In this document: positions 23,040 to 35,787 of the stretch, piece after piece
Layout of the letters: each line of letters begins with the position of its first letter
How positions within the stretch are numbered: the stretch's first letter is position 1
Source of the DNA: Polytrichum commune
Lineage: Eukaryota; Streptophyta; Polytrichopsida; Polytrichales; Polytrichaceae
Direction of reading: 5' to 3'
Assembly: GCA_950295325.1 (NCBI GenBank)
Contig: OX485804.1
Span: 2,478,001-2,542,000 of the forward strand
Length of the DNA stretch: 64,000 nt
The notes under the pieces: model-generated
What the model was told of the DNA's origin: nothing
The model's database searches: none
Seen by the model: the letters and a program-made list of their open reading frames with translations, nothing else
Translations under genes and position numbers: made by a program

Positions 23040-24170
23040 TCAGGAACATGCACACCATCTCGTACCTTGAGTTGCACATCTCTGTTCTCCATCCCCGCAC
23101 ATATGCAACAATCGCCTCAACATCGCCAGTTTTTCCTCATGGTTACGCCTCAACGCTGCCATTTCTTCCTCATGTTTACGTTTCTCGGCCATAATCAGGC
23201 ACTCAATAGCCTCGGCGAGCTAGAGCACAGAGAAAATTACACCGGTTACTTCAACACATAACCATCCAGAAATGCACACAAGAAGGGAGTGACAAAACCC
23301 ACTTTACTGGAAAGTCCTCAAAGTGACAATCGAATCAGCAGGGGAACTCCTAATCTCCAAATTCTTGCTAAAAGTAAACACATACATGTCTCGGATCAAC
23401 TCTTGCCTGCGTTTGCCTAGGAGGATTTCGAGGATCCTGCACAAGTACTGGACCTCGACCGCCACAGGCAGAGCGAACAGAGCTGGATTCCGGTGCGTCT
23501 GGTGGCATCGGTGGCTCCTCCGTCTTCCCGCGGTCGCGGTCGAGACGGTGGACCGAATCTGCAAGGAGGAATTCAACCTGCCAAAATGAGAGTGGAAAGA
23601 CCGGGACTCATCTCGTTGTGTTTGTCTTGTTCTATCAAAGCGATGTTGTATGCAAATTTCCGGCGTCGACATGAACCCGACATTGTTAACCCTTACAAAA
23701 AAAAGTTACAAAAATCCCCTAAACCAGCCATTTCTTCAAGCATATCAACACTTAACCGTGTAAGGACCTCTGGTCTCCTCTGGTCCCCTCTGTACACCAA
23801 ACCCAAAAAAAAAAGAAAAAAAAAGAAGCATTGCCCCAATCGTACCTTCGGGGACCTCGGCAGCAGTGGACTGAATTACTCCAGCCTCCTGCTGCAAACA
23901 ATTTGTCTCTGACTCGAGCTCCTGCAGCACAACCTGTTTAAATCCCTTGCTCCGAAATTCCTCAAGAAGGCCAGGAACATCGGGATGATCGTCACCGAGA
24001 GCGTCGAAGCCCTCAACGTAGAGATCAATAATCTTCACAATCCTCTTAGCCGTCTCCATATTAGCCACAGTCATCCATATCGTCCCCCCTCCAGGTAGTC
24101 GCCTGTTCACAACAATTTTGCGGCCTCGGAGTCTGATGTATTTTGGTCTCTGACCCTCGTCTACGTCCAT
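23040..24170 (-). CDS. Unknown multi-exon protein with a weak AP2/ERF-like N-terminal region (arm A)
   Basis: Three exons join in matching phase: 24170-23846 (donor GAAG|GTACGA, phase 1), 23558-23386 (acceptor CTTGCAG, donor CAT|GTATGT, phase 0) and 23219-23040 (acceptor GCTCTAG, stop TGA). This gives 225 aa. Exon 1 has RGRKIVVNRRLPGGGTIWMT, then an amphipathic helix-like run AKRIVKIIDLYVEGFDALGD, then a Leu/Gln/Glu-rich stretch. The order basic strands, RLPGG.IW, then an Ala/Lys-rich helix weakly recalls an AP2/ERF DNA-binding domain, but the YRG and WLG signatures are missing. Exon 3 is coiled-coil-like (MAEKRKHEEEMAALRRNHEE). Exon 3 may instead splice at 23066 to downstream exons. The exons differ from arm B mostly by replacements, while the introns and about 250 bases of 5' flank hardly differ. 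Function unknown. Confidence 0.6.
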
Positions 24171-24586
24171 TCTGGTATTCTCTCTGGGGCCGGAATGCTA
24201 GAAATTTTCCCAAAGGATGTACATCTGCTACGCAAGAAGACGACGAAGACGAGAGAAAGGGAATTCATCGAAGAGGTTGGGGTTGTGGGTAGGCGCTCGC
24301 CGAAGCGAAGATTGCTGCAGACATGTCTGCTCTTGTGTCTGCACAACTCCACACTCGGGTGTCTGCTGCCTGCACTCGCATCACTTCCCACCGACAAGTT
24401 CACACGTAGGATTCTAAGGGTCCCAGCCAAGTAAAACTCGACATGTCGGATTTCGATTATACAAGGATACCACGTTTTTGCTGAGCAAGAGGTCGCTGTG
24501 ACTCGTTCGTAAGGTAAACGAGGACGAGTTAATTAATTAGGTGCAGGAAGGTGAGCGTGAAGGGTGGTGCGGAAATTAAGTTGGAG
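24171..24586 (-). promoter_or_regulatory. 5' flank of the unknown gene (arm A)
   Basis: Nearly identical to 56001-56420, with about one substitution and one small deletion in the first 240 bases. Contains open frames on both strands that are not supported as genes. The strong similarity contrasts with the diverged first exon. Confidence 0.4.
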
Positions 24587-24881
24587 GAAGTAGGCCTAAT
24601 TCGGTTACTCCTCTTGAAGGAATACCTATATTTGAGTGGTGTCAATATGGTTAAGTTGTGGATCTAAGGATGGACACCCAAAACATACAGGTTGTGTTAA
24701 AGAGACATTAGACTATGTGCTCAGTATTATAGGGTTCTAGGATCAATAGTCAATATAACTGGGCGGACTTATATGATTACTTAATAAGAGAGAAAAGCTT
24801 GAACACTTTGATAATGAATAAGAACCTCAAATGAACTCTAAAAATTATGGGTGAACTTATGGGTGTGATTTGAATTTGCTA
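24587..24881 (+). repeat. Dispersed repeat R3 (arm A copy)
   Basis: Opens GGCCTAATTCGGTTACTCCT and includes ATACCTATATTTGAGTGGT. Counterparts are at 56425-56715 and, more diverged, at 32092-32400 in the single-copy spacer. Class unknown. Confidence 0.5.
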
Positions 24882-24890
24882 GTCATCTTG

Positions 24891-26560
24891 GGGGGACGTT
24901 AAGTCCCTCCCCACGAACTTTTCGGGGGAGGAATATTCGAGCAAGGGCAGCCACCTGTCGGATTTTCTGGACCCGACCGAAAATTGCTGCCCATCCACCC
25001 GACTTTGAAAAAATCATTGTCCTTGCATTCTTGAAGGCCACTTATCCACAAATCCCATATTGAGTGCACTTCATTTTCAAGGTCCCAAGTCCAATATATA
25101 TGTTCACTTCCATTGAGTAAGTAAGCAATTGACTTGAATTTCATGTTCAAATTGAAATCGCCAATAAAGCAAGTAATTAACTTGGAAGTCAAAAATATTA
25201 CAAAATCCTCATCAGCAGTGAGGTTATAATTTCTGTGACTTACCAATGAAAGGGACCTTGTCATTTTGAAATGGAACTAAAATTAATGACTTAATCTTAA
25301 TATTTATTATATTTTATATTTTATAGGTAGTACCTTCTACTATCACAAAATTTTCATACGCATTTAAACTAATTAAGTGTGATTGAACGCAACTAAGTCT
25401 AATAAACTCTAATTAATCCTGATTAATTCTAATTAAGCCCAGAAAAATCAGAAAGCATGCTAGCCAAAATAATGAAGCCTAATTAACTATAAAATGTACT
25501 TACTGGCATACGCATTTGAACTAATTAAGTGTGATTGAACGCAACTAAGTCTAATAAACTCTAATTAATCCTGATTAATTCTAATTAAGCCCAGAAAAAT
25601 CAGAAAGCATGCTAGCCAAAATAATGAAGCCTAATTAACTATAAAATGTACTTACTGGCATACGCATTTGAACTAATTAAGTGTGATTGAATGCAACTAA
25701 GTCTAATAAACTCTAATTAATCCTGATTAATTCTAATTAAGCCCAGTTAAATCAGAAAGCATGCTAGCCAAAATAATTAAGCCTAATTAACTATAAAATG
25801 TACTTACTGGCATATGCGTTTGAACTAATTAAGTGTAATTGAATGAAACTAAGTCTAATAAACTCTAATTAATCCAGATTAATTCTAATTAAGCTCAGTT
25901 AAATCAGAAAGCATGCTAGCCAAAATAATTAAGCCTAATTAACTATAAAATGTACTTAATGGAATTAATGATGACTTAATGGAATGAACTCCAGTAAATT
26001 TTATTTATAATTAATTAGGCTTAATTAATTTGGTAATCATATTTTCTGATTTAATCCGGCTTAATTAGGATTAATCAGAATTAATTAGACTTAGTTACAT
26101 TCAATCACACTTAATTAGTTTAAATACATATGAGTACTTTGTGAACGTAGAAGGTATGAACTAGACTATAATATTGAACATATTAAGAGTAAATCATTAA
26201 TTTTGGTTCCATTTCAAAATGACAAGGTCCCTTTCATTGGTAAGTCACAAAAATTATAACCTCAGTGCTAATGAGGGTTTTGTTATATTTTTGACTTCCA
26301 AGTTAATTACATGCTTTATTGGCGATTTCAATTTGAAAATGAAATCCAAGTCAATTGCTTACTTACTCAATGGAAGTGGATTTGAGACCTTGAAGATGAA
26401 GTGCACTCAATAAGGGATTTGTGGATCAGTGGCCTTCAAGAATGCAAGGACAATGATTTTTTCAAAGTCGGGCGGACGGGTCTAGAAAATCCGACAGGTG
26501 GCTGCCCCTGCTCAAATATTCCTCCCCCGAAAAGTTTGTGGGGGGAACTTAACGTCCCCC
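24891..26560. mobile_element. Non-autonomous Mutator-like element (MULE), 1670 bp
   Basis: Flanked by a perfect 9-bp target duplication GTCATCTTG (24882-24890 and 26561-26569). Arm B has the empty site with one copy of this word at 56716-56724. The ends are long inverted repeats of more than 400 bases (GGGGGACGTTAAG... at the left and its complement at the right; sequence words match through to the ATTTTGAAATGG/CCATTTCAAAAT region and beyond). Long TIRs and 9-bp duplications are the hallmark of Mutator-like elements. No transposase frame is present. Internal 152-bp repeats are listed separately. Confidence 0.92.
25355..25962. repeat. 152-bp tandem repeat, four units, inside the MULE
   Basis: Units start at 25355, 25507, 25659 and 25811 with exact 152-base spacing. 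Each begins CATACGCATTT.AACTAATTA and contains AAAGCATGCTAGCCAAAATA. Part of the unit also appears in inverted form at about 25985-26130, so the repeat was amplified from within the terminal inverted repeat of one arm. Confidence 0.9.
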
Positions 26561-26569
26561 GTCATCTTG

Positions 26570-27640
26570 TACCCATTGTGACTTTCCTAAATTTAAAGTG
26601 TCCATTTAAGACCCACTTACTTTAGGTCTAGTACGTCAACAACACCTTCATTCATTTTCATTGGAACTAACAATAATGCATAAATGCACAAGCCCAATTT
26701 TGGGTCAAATGGTCACATTTGAGTCTCCCCTTGACCAATGTTTATATGTCTTTTCCTTGGTGTTTAATTTGGAGTTCAAGTCTTGGGGGGGTCACTAGCG
26801 AAAATTGTAGAAACAACATGCGATAAAAAATCGGGTCTAATATATACATTGTAAATAAAATTTGCAAAAAAACATACATATAATACATGGGATTCAAAAA
26901 TAGTGAAACATGTTTGCATGTAGAGTACCATCACATATGATGGCCTCTTTAATCTAGTCAGTACATGTAAAATAGCATGAAAACAATTACTAGGGGTAGC
27001 AGGTTTAGGGTAGGGTTTGTACTAGTGAATGAAAAGACGTAATTTTTTGCTGAAAAATCTTGGATGGATGACTTTGCAAGTTGGCTAGCTTGAACAATAC
27101 TGAACCAACGTATCCAATGTGGAGTTAAGGCCGGGGATTCGTGGCACTCAAGTAAAGTCATCTGGTAACCAAAATCGGATGAGTCCATCAAGCAGCTCGG
27201 ATGGAGCTTACTTTAGTGAAACGCCTCCGAGTTGGCATGTAAGACCTATTTTCATCCTCATAGCTATTGTGAATTACTAGCTATTTTATAAATATCAATT
27301 AGTTGGCAAGGGGCAATGATGTGGCCTTGGATGCTCTAAGCCTATTTTCTAACCTCCCATGAGTTGTTTCCAAGGCCATTATGTGGCTTTGAATTCCACA
27401 TAGTTATTTTGATAAATATTACAAGATATCAACGTGTGCAATATATAATTATGACGTGTTGTCATAGACTTCTTTTTTTTGTTCATAATTCATTTATTTT
27501 GCACGGGTGTTATTGCTCAAATATTTGTAATATGTCAAAATAATATATATCACCTTATGGTAAATTGGTGAACCAGAAAAATCAATTCAGTATAATAATA
27601 ATAATAATATAATGAAATTTATTTGAAAATAATTATTATA
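26570..27640. other. Non-coding stretch (arm A)
   Basis: No gene seen. 26996-27005 is the empty site of the arm B insertion at 57171-57507. From about 27135 to 27452 the sequence is unrelated to the arm B counterpart, which instead has about 3.6 kb (57640-61265). Confidence 0.4.
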
Positions 27641-27650
27641 CACTATGTGA

Positions 27651-28240
27651 TTTTAAGATAATACAATATATGATGAGGATAAATTTTTAAAATAATTCAT
27701 ATAGACTATAGTTAGAAACTTATGATAATATGAGTATACCCCATTCATAACATTGTCTCACAAGTCTAATTCCAAATAACATAGCATGTATTTATACCTC
27801 ATATTATATTACCTAAAAAATAAAATTGGTTTTTATATAATATTTTTGTTATATGTTTTATATTCTATCTTCATTGTTTCATTTTGGTTATCTTATTAAC
27901 ACTTGCACTAATCTATCATTAGAATGACAAATATAATTTTAAATGACAAAGAATATATACACAATGTGATTTCAAAGATAATACAATATATGATGAGGAT
28001 AAAATATTACAATAATTCAAGATAAGCTATAGTCAGAAACTTATGATTTTCTGAGTATACCCCATCCATAACATTGTCTCACAAGTCTAATTCCAAATAA
28101 CATACCATTTATTTATACCTCATATTACATTAACTAAAATTAAAATTGATTTTTATATAATAATATTATTTATATTTATATTATATCTTCATTGTTTCAT
28201 TTTGGTTATCTTATGAACACTTGCACTGATCTATCATTAG
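27651..28240. repeat. Direct duplication of about 300 bp (arm A only)
   Basis: The block starting near ACACTATGTGATTTTAAGAT (27651) is repeated from ACACAATGTGATTTCAAAGA (27959), each running through ATATGATGAGGAT, CTGTCTCACAAGTCTAATTCC-type words and TCATTGTTTCATTTTGGTTA. Arm B (61440-61730) has a single copy. The two arm A copies differ at several places, so this is not very recent, or arm B lost one. Confidence 0.7.
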
Positions 28241-28615
28241 AATGACAAAGATAATTTTAAATAATAAGTCAGAAAATTATAATTTCAATGTTAATGAGGA
28301 TTTTGTAATGTTTCTGACCTCCAAGTTAATTACGTGCTTCATTGATGGTTTCACTTGTGGAATGAAATCCCAATCAATTGCTTATTTACTAATTGGAAGT
28401 ACACATATATATTGGATTTTAGACCTTGAAGGTGAAGTGCACTCAATATGGGATTTGTAGTCAAGTGGCCTTCAAAAATGCAAGGGCAATGTTTTTTTCG
28501 AAGTTGGGCGGGATGGGCAACATATTTTGGTCAAGTTCAAAAAAACATTTAGAGGGTTTCCCCAACCCGGATTTGTCACCCCGAAAATTTGTGAGGGGGC
28601 ATTTAATGTCCACCC
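28240..28615. mobile_element. MULE terminal-repeat relic (arm A)
   Basis: About 370 bases match, at moderate identity, the right terminal inverted repeat of the MULE at 24891-26560: AAGTGCACTCAATA.GGGATT, CAATTGCTTA.TTAC, and the end ...GCATTTAATGTCCACCC, which corresponds to CTTAACGTCCCCC. No opposite end is visible. The counterpart in arm B is at about 61730-62105, so it predates the duplication. Confidence 0.6.
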
Positions 28616-30150
28616 ATATTAATTTCTTAAAAATAACTGGACTAGTAATGATAGGTTGGCAACGCATGATGCACCCACTTGCTTTTATATGAGGCATTTA
28701 AATTTATTTATTTTTATGTCTAACCCCCTTTGTATTATTGCCTCAAGTATTAGGTTCGACTAGGATTATTTTGAACTACTAAAACTTTATATTTTTGAAA
28801 CCCTTGAGACAAGGAGCCGACGACGTAAGGAAGTGTCTAAATTGGTTCATCTCATCTGCAAAGATGAATGAACTCTCACTAATGAAAATACATGAGTGCC
28901 ACGAATCCCCGGCCGCTCCCCATGAGGTGTCCACAATCCATGTGGGATAGGTAAACTTGAGAGATGAAGCCCGGTAGTCCTCGTGTATGTATTTGTCCGT
29001 ATCTTTTTTATAAAAAATTCAAATCGCACTTCTGTTTGTTGGTGGTGGTAGTATGTTTGATTGTCTAAGTTTTCTTGGTGTAACACAACTCCCAAAAAAA
29101 GGATTCTTTTTAACACAATCAAGCTCCGAAAATATGTTCATAACACATTTTCTCTTGAAACCCCCTCACTTCTTGAAAATGCTTATTGAAATTCGTTCAT
29201 TTCTTTTGCACAAATTTTTAAAATCACAAAGATAGTCTTGGATGTAGTACTTTGTTTCATGTACTAACTTTCTTTAGTTGGACACAATTCCAAATAAGTG
29301 CATCTTCCTTGTGGAATTGAGGCCCGAAAATGTATTAAGGACATAGACCAAGTTCTCAGTACATAATCTTGCAATTTCATGTTAACCCATATTATGCTTT
29401 GCAATGACCGAGGATGACTTGGAAGTTCAACCTTTCACAAGTACATAAAGGAGGGGTTCAACCTTTTCAAATGTAAATATTAGACAAAAATAATGCCTCT
29501 CCCTTCTGTATACTATATACACTAATGCCTCAAGTAAATACCCCTTCTTACATCACATTAGTTTATATGTGGTATGAAGAGTGCACCCCTCGTAGATGAC
29601 CCAAAATTGCAACATGGGCTTGATGTTAAGGTGGTGGACATTCTCAATATCAATATGCACTTATAGTGCAAGAGATTAGGGTGTTGATTTTTGCACCATC
29701 TACTTCAATAAACTTACATTTCTCTGTACATCACAACCTTGTAGATTCATATATATCCAAATCAATTTAAATCACATCCAAGTACAACATTGAATCAATG
29801 CCTACGAAACACATGGGTACAAATCTAAACTTTTGTTACTATATTTTTTTCATAGACACAAAACTTGAAATGTTGAATTATGAGTTGAACCAATGTCGAT
29901 GAATCATTAGTGAAAGGTCTAGTGATCATTTCTGACCATGTATTAAGCTATAAAGGGTTTATAACAACACTTACTCAACATTAAACATTGGTCACTAGCA
30001 TTTAGAGAGGTATCAAAAGGGCATTTGCAAAATCATACTAGCAAGTATGAAATAATAACACGATGCGTGGACCTCAATCATAGAAGCATCTTGACATGTT
30101 ATTTCATACTTGATGTGCATCATTGTAGGGGCACACATCAACAATGCACA
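28616..30150. other. Non-coding stretch (arm A)
   Basis: Matches 62106-63620 closely. Short open frames on both strands have no recognisable domain. Contains imperfect internal repeats (for example ACACAATTCC/ACACAACTCCC blocks around 29080 and 29282). Confidence 0.4.
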
Positions 30151-30152
30151 TA

Positions 30153-31071
30153 CCGTAGGTTCATAGCTGGTTCAAAAATAGATGTCGAAGATTTTGGAAT
30201 ATTATTGGCATTTTTTGCCGAATATGAAATTAATTATTTTTCAAAATTGCCAAAAAGTAAGAAATTTTTACTTCTCACTAGAGTTTTACTTACAATGGAA
30301 GCATATGTGAATTTTGAAAGAGAGAAGGTGCTCCTTTTGTAATCAAGCTCACTTACATTAGTCCACAAAGAATATGGGTTAAGAAGTAGCAGGACTCTAG
30401 GTGAGGCTTTTCAAATGTGTTGTACACAAATGTTTGGAGTCCAATTGAGCATAGAAGATGAAGTTTTATAGAATTTTGTCCAACTAACAAAAGTTGAGAA
30501 ATCAATCCTTCTTCCACCTCCAACAAGTTTTGTGTCAAAATAAGTCTTCATGCAAAAGATATGGACAAAACATTGCAGCCGTGTAAAGATAAAAAAATTA
30601 AAATGCGTTCATAACAGTTTTTCGGAGCTCATTTGTGCATAGAAGATCAACTTTTTTGGAATTTTGTTGGTCTAAGAAAAGTTTAGAAATCAAGTAATCT
30701 TTCACCTCCAACAAATTTTATGTCATTTGAAGACTCTATGCAAAAGTTATGCGTGTTATACAAATGAAGTCTAACTCGGTGCTTCACCTCAAAGTTTACA
30801 TATCCCATATGCATTGTTGAACACAACTCCACTCTACTTGCATAAAGCACAGAGCATTCTCAACTCTTCACTCACATCTTACTTGTCATTCAATGCAAGA
30901 GAGATGTACAAGATATAAGCTTAAATAGAAAATGAATTTAAGCCGAAATTTTAAAATTAAAAGAGAAAATTGCCGAAAATATGAATATTCTATTTTTAGG
31001 TACAGAAAAGACTTTTTGAAATTTAATTAATTATTCGGCTAACATGTGTCGAACCAGCTATGAACCTACGG
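30153..31071. mobile_element. TIR element, 919 bp, with TA target duplication (arm A only)
   Basis: Ends are a 21-bp perfect inverted repeat (CCGTAGGTTCATAGCTGGTT... and its complement) with weaker similarity continuing inward (GCCGAATA, TTTCAAAA words). Flanking TA/TA fits the empty site ACATACATG in arm B at 63621-63629. A TA duplication suggests a Tc1/mariner-type mover, though a 3-bp TAC duplication is also possible if the element is one base shorter. Inside are two diverged copies of a block containing CACCTCCAACAA. No transposase frame. Confidence 0.8.
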
Positions 31072-31189
31072 TACATGTGCCAAGTCAAGATGAATGTTGA
31101 CTTGGTATCATCTTTTATTCTTATTATTACCCTATTAGGATATATATTACGAGGGTTTCACAATTTACGTTACCAACAATAGGGTATGT

Positions 31190-31415
31190 GTATGACAATA
31201 CTTTTGTTTTCAATACCATTCAGATCTATATACCATGAAAGAACGTTCATACTTAGGTAAACTTACCCTAATGTCAATGAATTTAAATAATATTGACCAA
31301 ATAATAACGCGGGTATACAAAGATTCATTCACCTTGACACACTCACCAAATATCAAAGTTTGATTGATACGATCATTTGATATCCACAGGTAGGGTCTTT
31401 GATACCATTATTGAT
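31190..31415 (-). repeat. Dispersed repeat R2, inverted copy
   Basis: Its reverse complement aligns with 10437-10680. Key words are CATGGTATATAGATCT and GGTATCAAAG. The arm B counterpart is at 63750-63955. Confidence 0.6.
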
Positions 31416-31448
31416 GATGATGATTATTACCATATATTCACTTGTATA

Positions 31449-34400
31449 CCGGTCCAACATTGGTCAGGACTCCATGCAGAGTCAATCTTAAATTAATTTT
31501 GTAAGTATAGAGGCAGACTTGAGTCTTCTTGCTTCCATGAATTATTGCTTTGATCTTGAACAACAGTTTCAATGGAGTTGAATGAGCCATTGCAAAGGGA
31601 GAATGAGTGTTGTTGCAGGCTCTAAGTTACACAGCTAGATGCCGATCCTGACCTTGAATGGCTGGGCTGGGTAGTAGAAGCAGAACCAGTAGGGTTGTGA
31701 CAAATTCTAATCAACTACTTCAACTCCATATATGATGCCAATGATCTTCATGATGGAATAGTCAAAGCAACATTATAACTTACTCGTTTACAGTGTTGTA
31801 TGATGACTTTTGCTAAGTAGCTTATGCTGTGTTCGCATTCATTTTGTTTCTGCTGCAAAGTCCGAGCTTGTTTGGGATTTGGGTGCAGTAGAAGCTTCAT
31901 ATACTGACATGGGCATGAAAACTTCATCAGGTCGCTCTTTGGAGGATCAGACTGCCTTTGGAAGTTTAGCTTTTAAGTGTCACTCTTAACTGGTGCTCAA
32001 TCTTTTTGAATTAAACATTCAGATTGAATACCCCCCCCCCCCCCCCCCCCGCCCTGGCCCTGCCCCCGTGGTCGTCTTTGCTTTGCTCATTTAAGGTAGA
32101 TGTGCCTAATTCGGTTACTTATCTTAATCGAATACCTATACTTGAGTGGTATTTGGGTAAGCATGCATACAAGAATGAACACCAAAAGACACATGTTGAA
32201 AAAAGATTGGACTACGAGCTCGAAAATTTTAATCATTTTAGGTTCAATACTCAACAAAATTGGGGGAATTTCTATGACCATTCAATGAGCACGTGAATCT
32301 TTGCTTTGATAATGAAAAGATCTTCATATGACTTACACCATTTATGAGGTAATTTGCTATGGCTTCACTTAAGATTTGCTAATCATCACGCTTTAATTAT
32401 GTGTTTCATATCCTAGGAGATGTAAGATGGTTGGAAAAAGTAACCATTTAAGACATGTCTACCTTAAAGTACGAACATGATCTCCTCACCTTTTGCTAAT
32501 TTGAAGGTTGAATTTTCTATTTTAATAATTTATGTTGAGTGCGTTACTCTTACATACCCTCTAATTTCAAATGATTCAGAAGCCGAAGTTGCAAGCTTTA
32601 CCTCCAAAATACAATATGTACACCATTAAATTGAAAAGGGGCGCAGGGGATGGGGGGATTGATTGAGACCCACTTTAAGTTACACTAGAGCATGAGTTGA
32701 GAGCTTTGAACTTGCAACCTTATAGTAGTTTGATACTTGGATTTGACAAGCTTTTACTCAAAGTTGAAATTATTAATATGAGCTTCACCAATCTTCAAGC
32801 TCTCAGTAATTTGAGGAAATGTAAAGTGATCATCCTCAAAGTGTGATATCAAGGGGTAGAATGATACTAACACTATGAAAATTGCATGGTCATGCCACTA
32901 GCAATCTTTGTGTAATTGGGATTGACTTTTAAAAAATTAAAAAATTCATTATTACAAGAATTGGTAAATCATCATCATGATGGAAATGGGGAGTGTCTTC
33001 TCCAACATTTATGTGGGAACCATGCAATATATAATGGAGATATTATTGATTGAGGCGGTTGAAGGTTTTTCTTGAAGGTAGGTTATGGTGGTGAGCATCT
33101 TCTTTAGTAGGCATGCGCTCGGTTGAAATTAAGAATACCACTTGTTGAACTTTCTAGAGAATTGTGCTTTGCTAGTATTAGTGGACAATTTGAGCAATTG
33201 TTAGTAAAAAAATTACACTTTCCCTTAGTTAATGTCCCGTTTAGTAGTGTCAATAGACCTTTTAGTTGTGAATACATGCTATAGGATTGGTTCAAGTGGC
33301 CTTGACTAGTGGCATGACCATGCAATTCCCATGGTGCAAAGAAAATAAATTTTCTTGAAGCTCATTCAAGGCTTGGGGCCCACAGAACTAGTTGAGCTGG
33401 AACTCTCGACATTCCTAAGCGGCTTTCATGAGGTAGCTTAAGGATTTGACCAAGACCTTGTGGTAGTTGTTCTACAAGATGCAATGTTGAGAACATTTCA
33501 ATCACAAATTTATTACAAGATGCAATATTTTCTAGAAGGTTATGAAGAAGCCTCCTTGTTTACCCATGTATTGGAGTCTTTGTTTCCGTAGTCATAGGGT
33601 ACACAAGCCCTGCCGCAAGTTGCAACCAAGTATGGAGCATGAGAAAGAGGAGAAAAAAGAACAGGGGAAGGAATAGAGGCTCTGCCGCTCAAGAAGGCCG
33701 TTGGGAGGAGTGAATGGGGGCAATCAGAAGAGGAAGTGGGGACACCCAAGGCAACGCCTGGAGGGATGAGGCCAAACTCGCGTGATCGGCAAGCAGAAGA
33801 GAGTGCCGAGGAGACACATGAAGTGGCAAGGGAGCGAATGGCGAGGTCGGCGCACTCGTGGGGGCGGCCGCAACCTGTACGGGTGAGGAGATAGCGGCTT
33901 GATGTGAGCAGCAATGAGGAGGCAGGAGGACATCACCCTCTTATTCGAACTTGAAGTGCAGCCCACACCGACCACTACAATTTCCGTGAGCTAAGATCTC
34001 CTTACCTGTTGCGCCTCTATAATGATGAGTTGCGGAGCAAGGATTAGTGTAGATCTAGTATGGGTCGGCATGAGTAGCAGTGACCACTGCGGTAGGAGCA
34101 GCACACTCGTGTACGTAGTGGATCAGTGAAGGATCTTCTGGTTGTTATGAATAGATGCGCATTACTCAACCAGGAAGCTGGACTCTTCCCTTGGATGTTG
34201 CCTCGCCTCCATTCCGTTCGTTGTGGGCTCGAGTGAGTGTCAGGTGCCGCAGAGGTCGAATGTGAGCATGACCGAACCACAAAGGTGCACAATTCCCAGA
34301 GAGAGGTCCCCTCATAGGCACTTGATGAGTTGTCGAGGCATTACTGTAAGTCCAGAGGCGGTGAATGGAGGTGTGCATCCGAGCACTGTTCACTGGCTTG

Positions 34401-35787
34401 ATCACTTAGGGAGAGGGGGATGCCGCATAACGCTATAGTTAGACTGAAATTCCTTGGCGCGCGGCAGACACCGTGCTCGGTGCGCATCAAATCATTGCAA
34501 CTCAGGGAGTGGTGAATTTTGCAGAAGACGAGTGAAAGCGTCGGCACGATAGTGTGCACTGTGCTTCGATGATATGGATCTTCATCCTTCTTCATGATTG
34601 ATCATTCATTGGATTGTCAGTAAGGGACGCAGACAAAATGCACTACAAAATCACATAAGGTCACAACAAAGAAAAAAAAGAAAACCTATCTCTGACCAAG
34701 GGACAAGTTTGTATACTGAGGGCGTTGAGTCCCGTTAAAAAAATTCTACGATGAACAAGGAAACTCGGGGCAACGGACTTGAGGTAGGGATTTGTCAGTT
34801 TCGTTGCACTGCATTGCATTGCTTTCTTTCTGGTTGTGGGCGTGTTGTGTGGTGTAGGGTGACAAGCAGAGGCATGCGAAGCAGTGGGGGTTGGGAAAAG
34901 CTCGGCTACCGCAGGTGTTGCATTCGCTGAGGTAGTCGTGGACGCGGGTTCAACACCAGGTATTAAAGTACAGGGAAGGGATGAGCGGTGAACGATGGTG
35001 CAGTTCCCGGATCGGGTTGGTGGCAAGGGAGCGAACTGGGTTCACCTAAGCTGCCGAGGAGCTCTCAGTATTAAGTGGTTGTAGGAATAGCTTGTGGCCT
35101 TGCAGGCAAAGTAGGAAAAGGATTGAGTTGGAAGAAGACAGTGCTACTCGCAGCTTAGACTATAAAGGTGTTATGAGTTAGGCCAGGGATTCTAGGGGGG
35201 AGCTAGTGAAGGAGGTCCCACCACCAGATGTGGTAAAACAAAATTGTAATAAGGCGCGGAGTTTTGGTAACATTGTATGGGTTGTTGGGATGGGGTGAGT
35301 GGCTCAAGCATTTACGAGTGCTCGCATGCTCTTAATAAAAATGGTGTTGTATACACCACTTATCCCACATTGAGTGAAATGAAGTTGCACATGTGTGTGG
35401 TGAACTTTGGCATGTGAAGAGGAATGCCCCACTTGGACTAGGACGCAATTAAGAGTGGTGGTGATTCTTGCTCACATACGACGTAGTCTACGACGCAACA
35501 TCCACGATCGACTACTCCAAGGAGCCACCGGACGCTGGTGTGGTGAACAACCCCCCACCCAAGCAAATCTTTCACCCCTCACCGTCAATGTCACCACTCA
35601 AGGGGGCCGCATGTGCGTGCTATTGTGGCCAGGACTCCCCCTCTCAATTTGGCATCGACATGGCCCCTCACTGGCGGCTTCGGATGGATCTTTGACCAAC
35701 ACCAGATGTGCCCGTCCCGTTCTTCCCCATGGCACATTGCCCGCCCGTGTTGACACTACTTCGACCGTCACACCACTCAAGGTATAG
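31449..35787. other. Single-copy spacer between the arms
   Basis: Contains a 20-base C run at 32031-32050, repeat R3 at about 32092-32400, and a GC-richer block at about 33540-35030 with several overlapping minus-strand open frames (for example 33540-33914 and 34661-35026) that show no recognised domain or start context. 35407-35787 has overlapping plus-strand frames, also unrecognised. No gene can be supported. The sequence should recur beyond the right edge of the window if the tandem model is right. Confidence 0.45.

Larger units (their letters stand above)
6461..31448 (+). repeat. Arm A of a large direct tandem duplication
   Basis: Collinear with 35788-64000. Anchor pairs are 6461/35788, 11508/43210, 15223/46925, 17783/49353, 24170/56000 and 28242/61731. 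Order and strand of every shared block agree. Offsets change only where one arm has an extra insertion or deletion. Base identity is high by eye, but uneven: one 940-base stretch has no difference, while some exons differ at more than 10 percent of positions. Confidence 0.95.

Noticed and set aside
25355-25962. CRISPR-like array
   Set aside because: The 152-bp units are contiguous with no unique spacers, and lie inside a transposon.
33540-35030. GC-rich block with several minus-strand frames
   Set aside because: Frames overlap each other in different phases and none has a domain or splice support.
35365-35378. ATCCCACATTGAG resembling a plant snRNA upstream element
   Set aside because: No snRNA-like sequence follows at the needed distance. 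Such a word is also common in plant retroelements.
35407-35787. 126-codon plus-strand frame
   Set aside because: No recognised domain. An overlapping frame in another phase is equally open.
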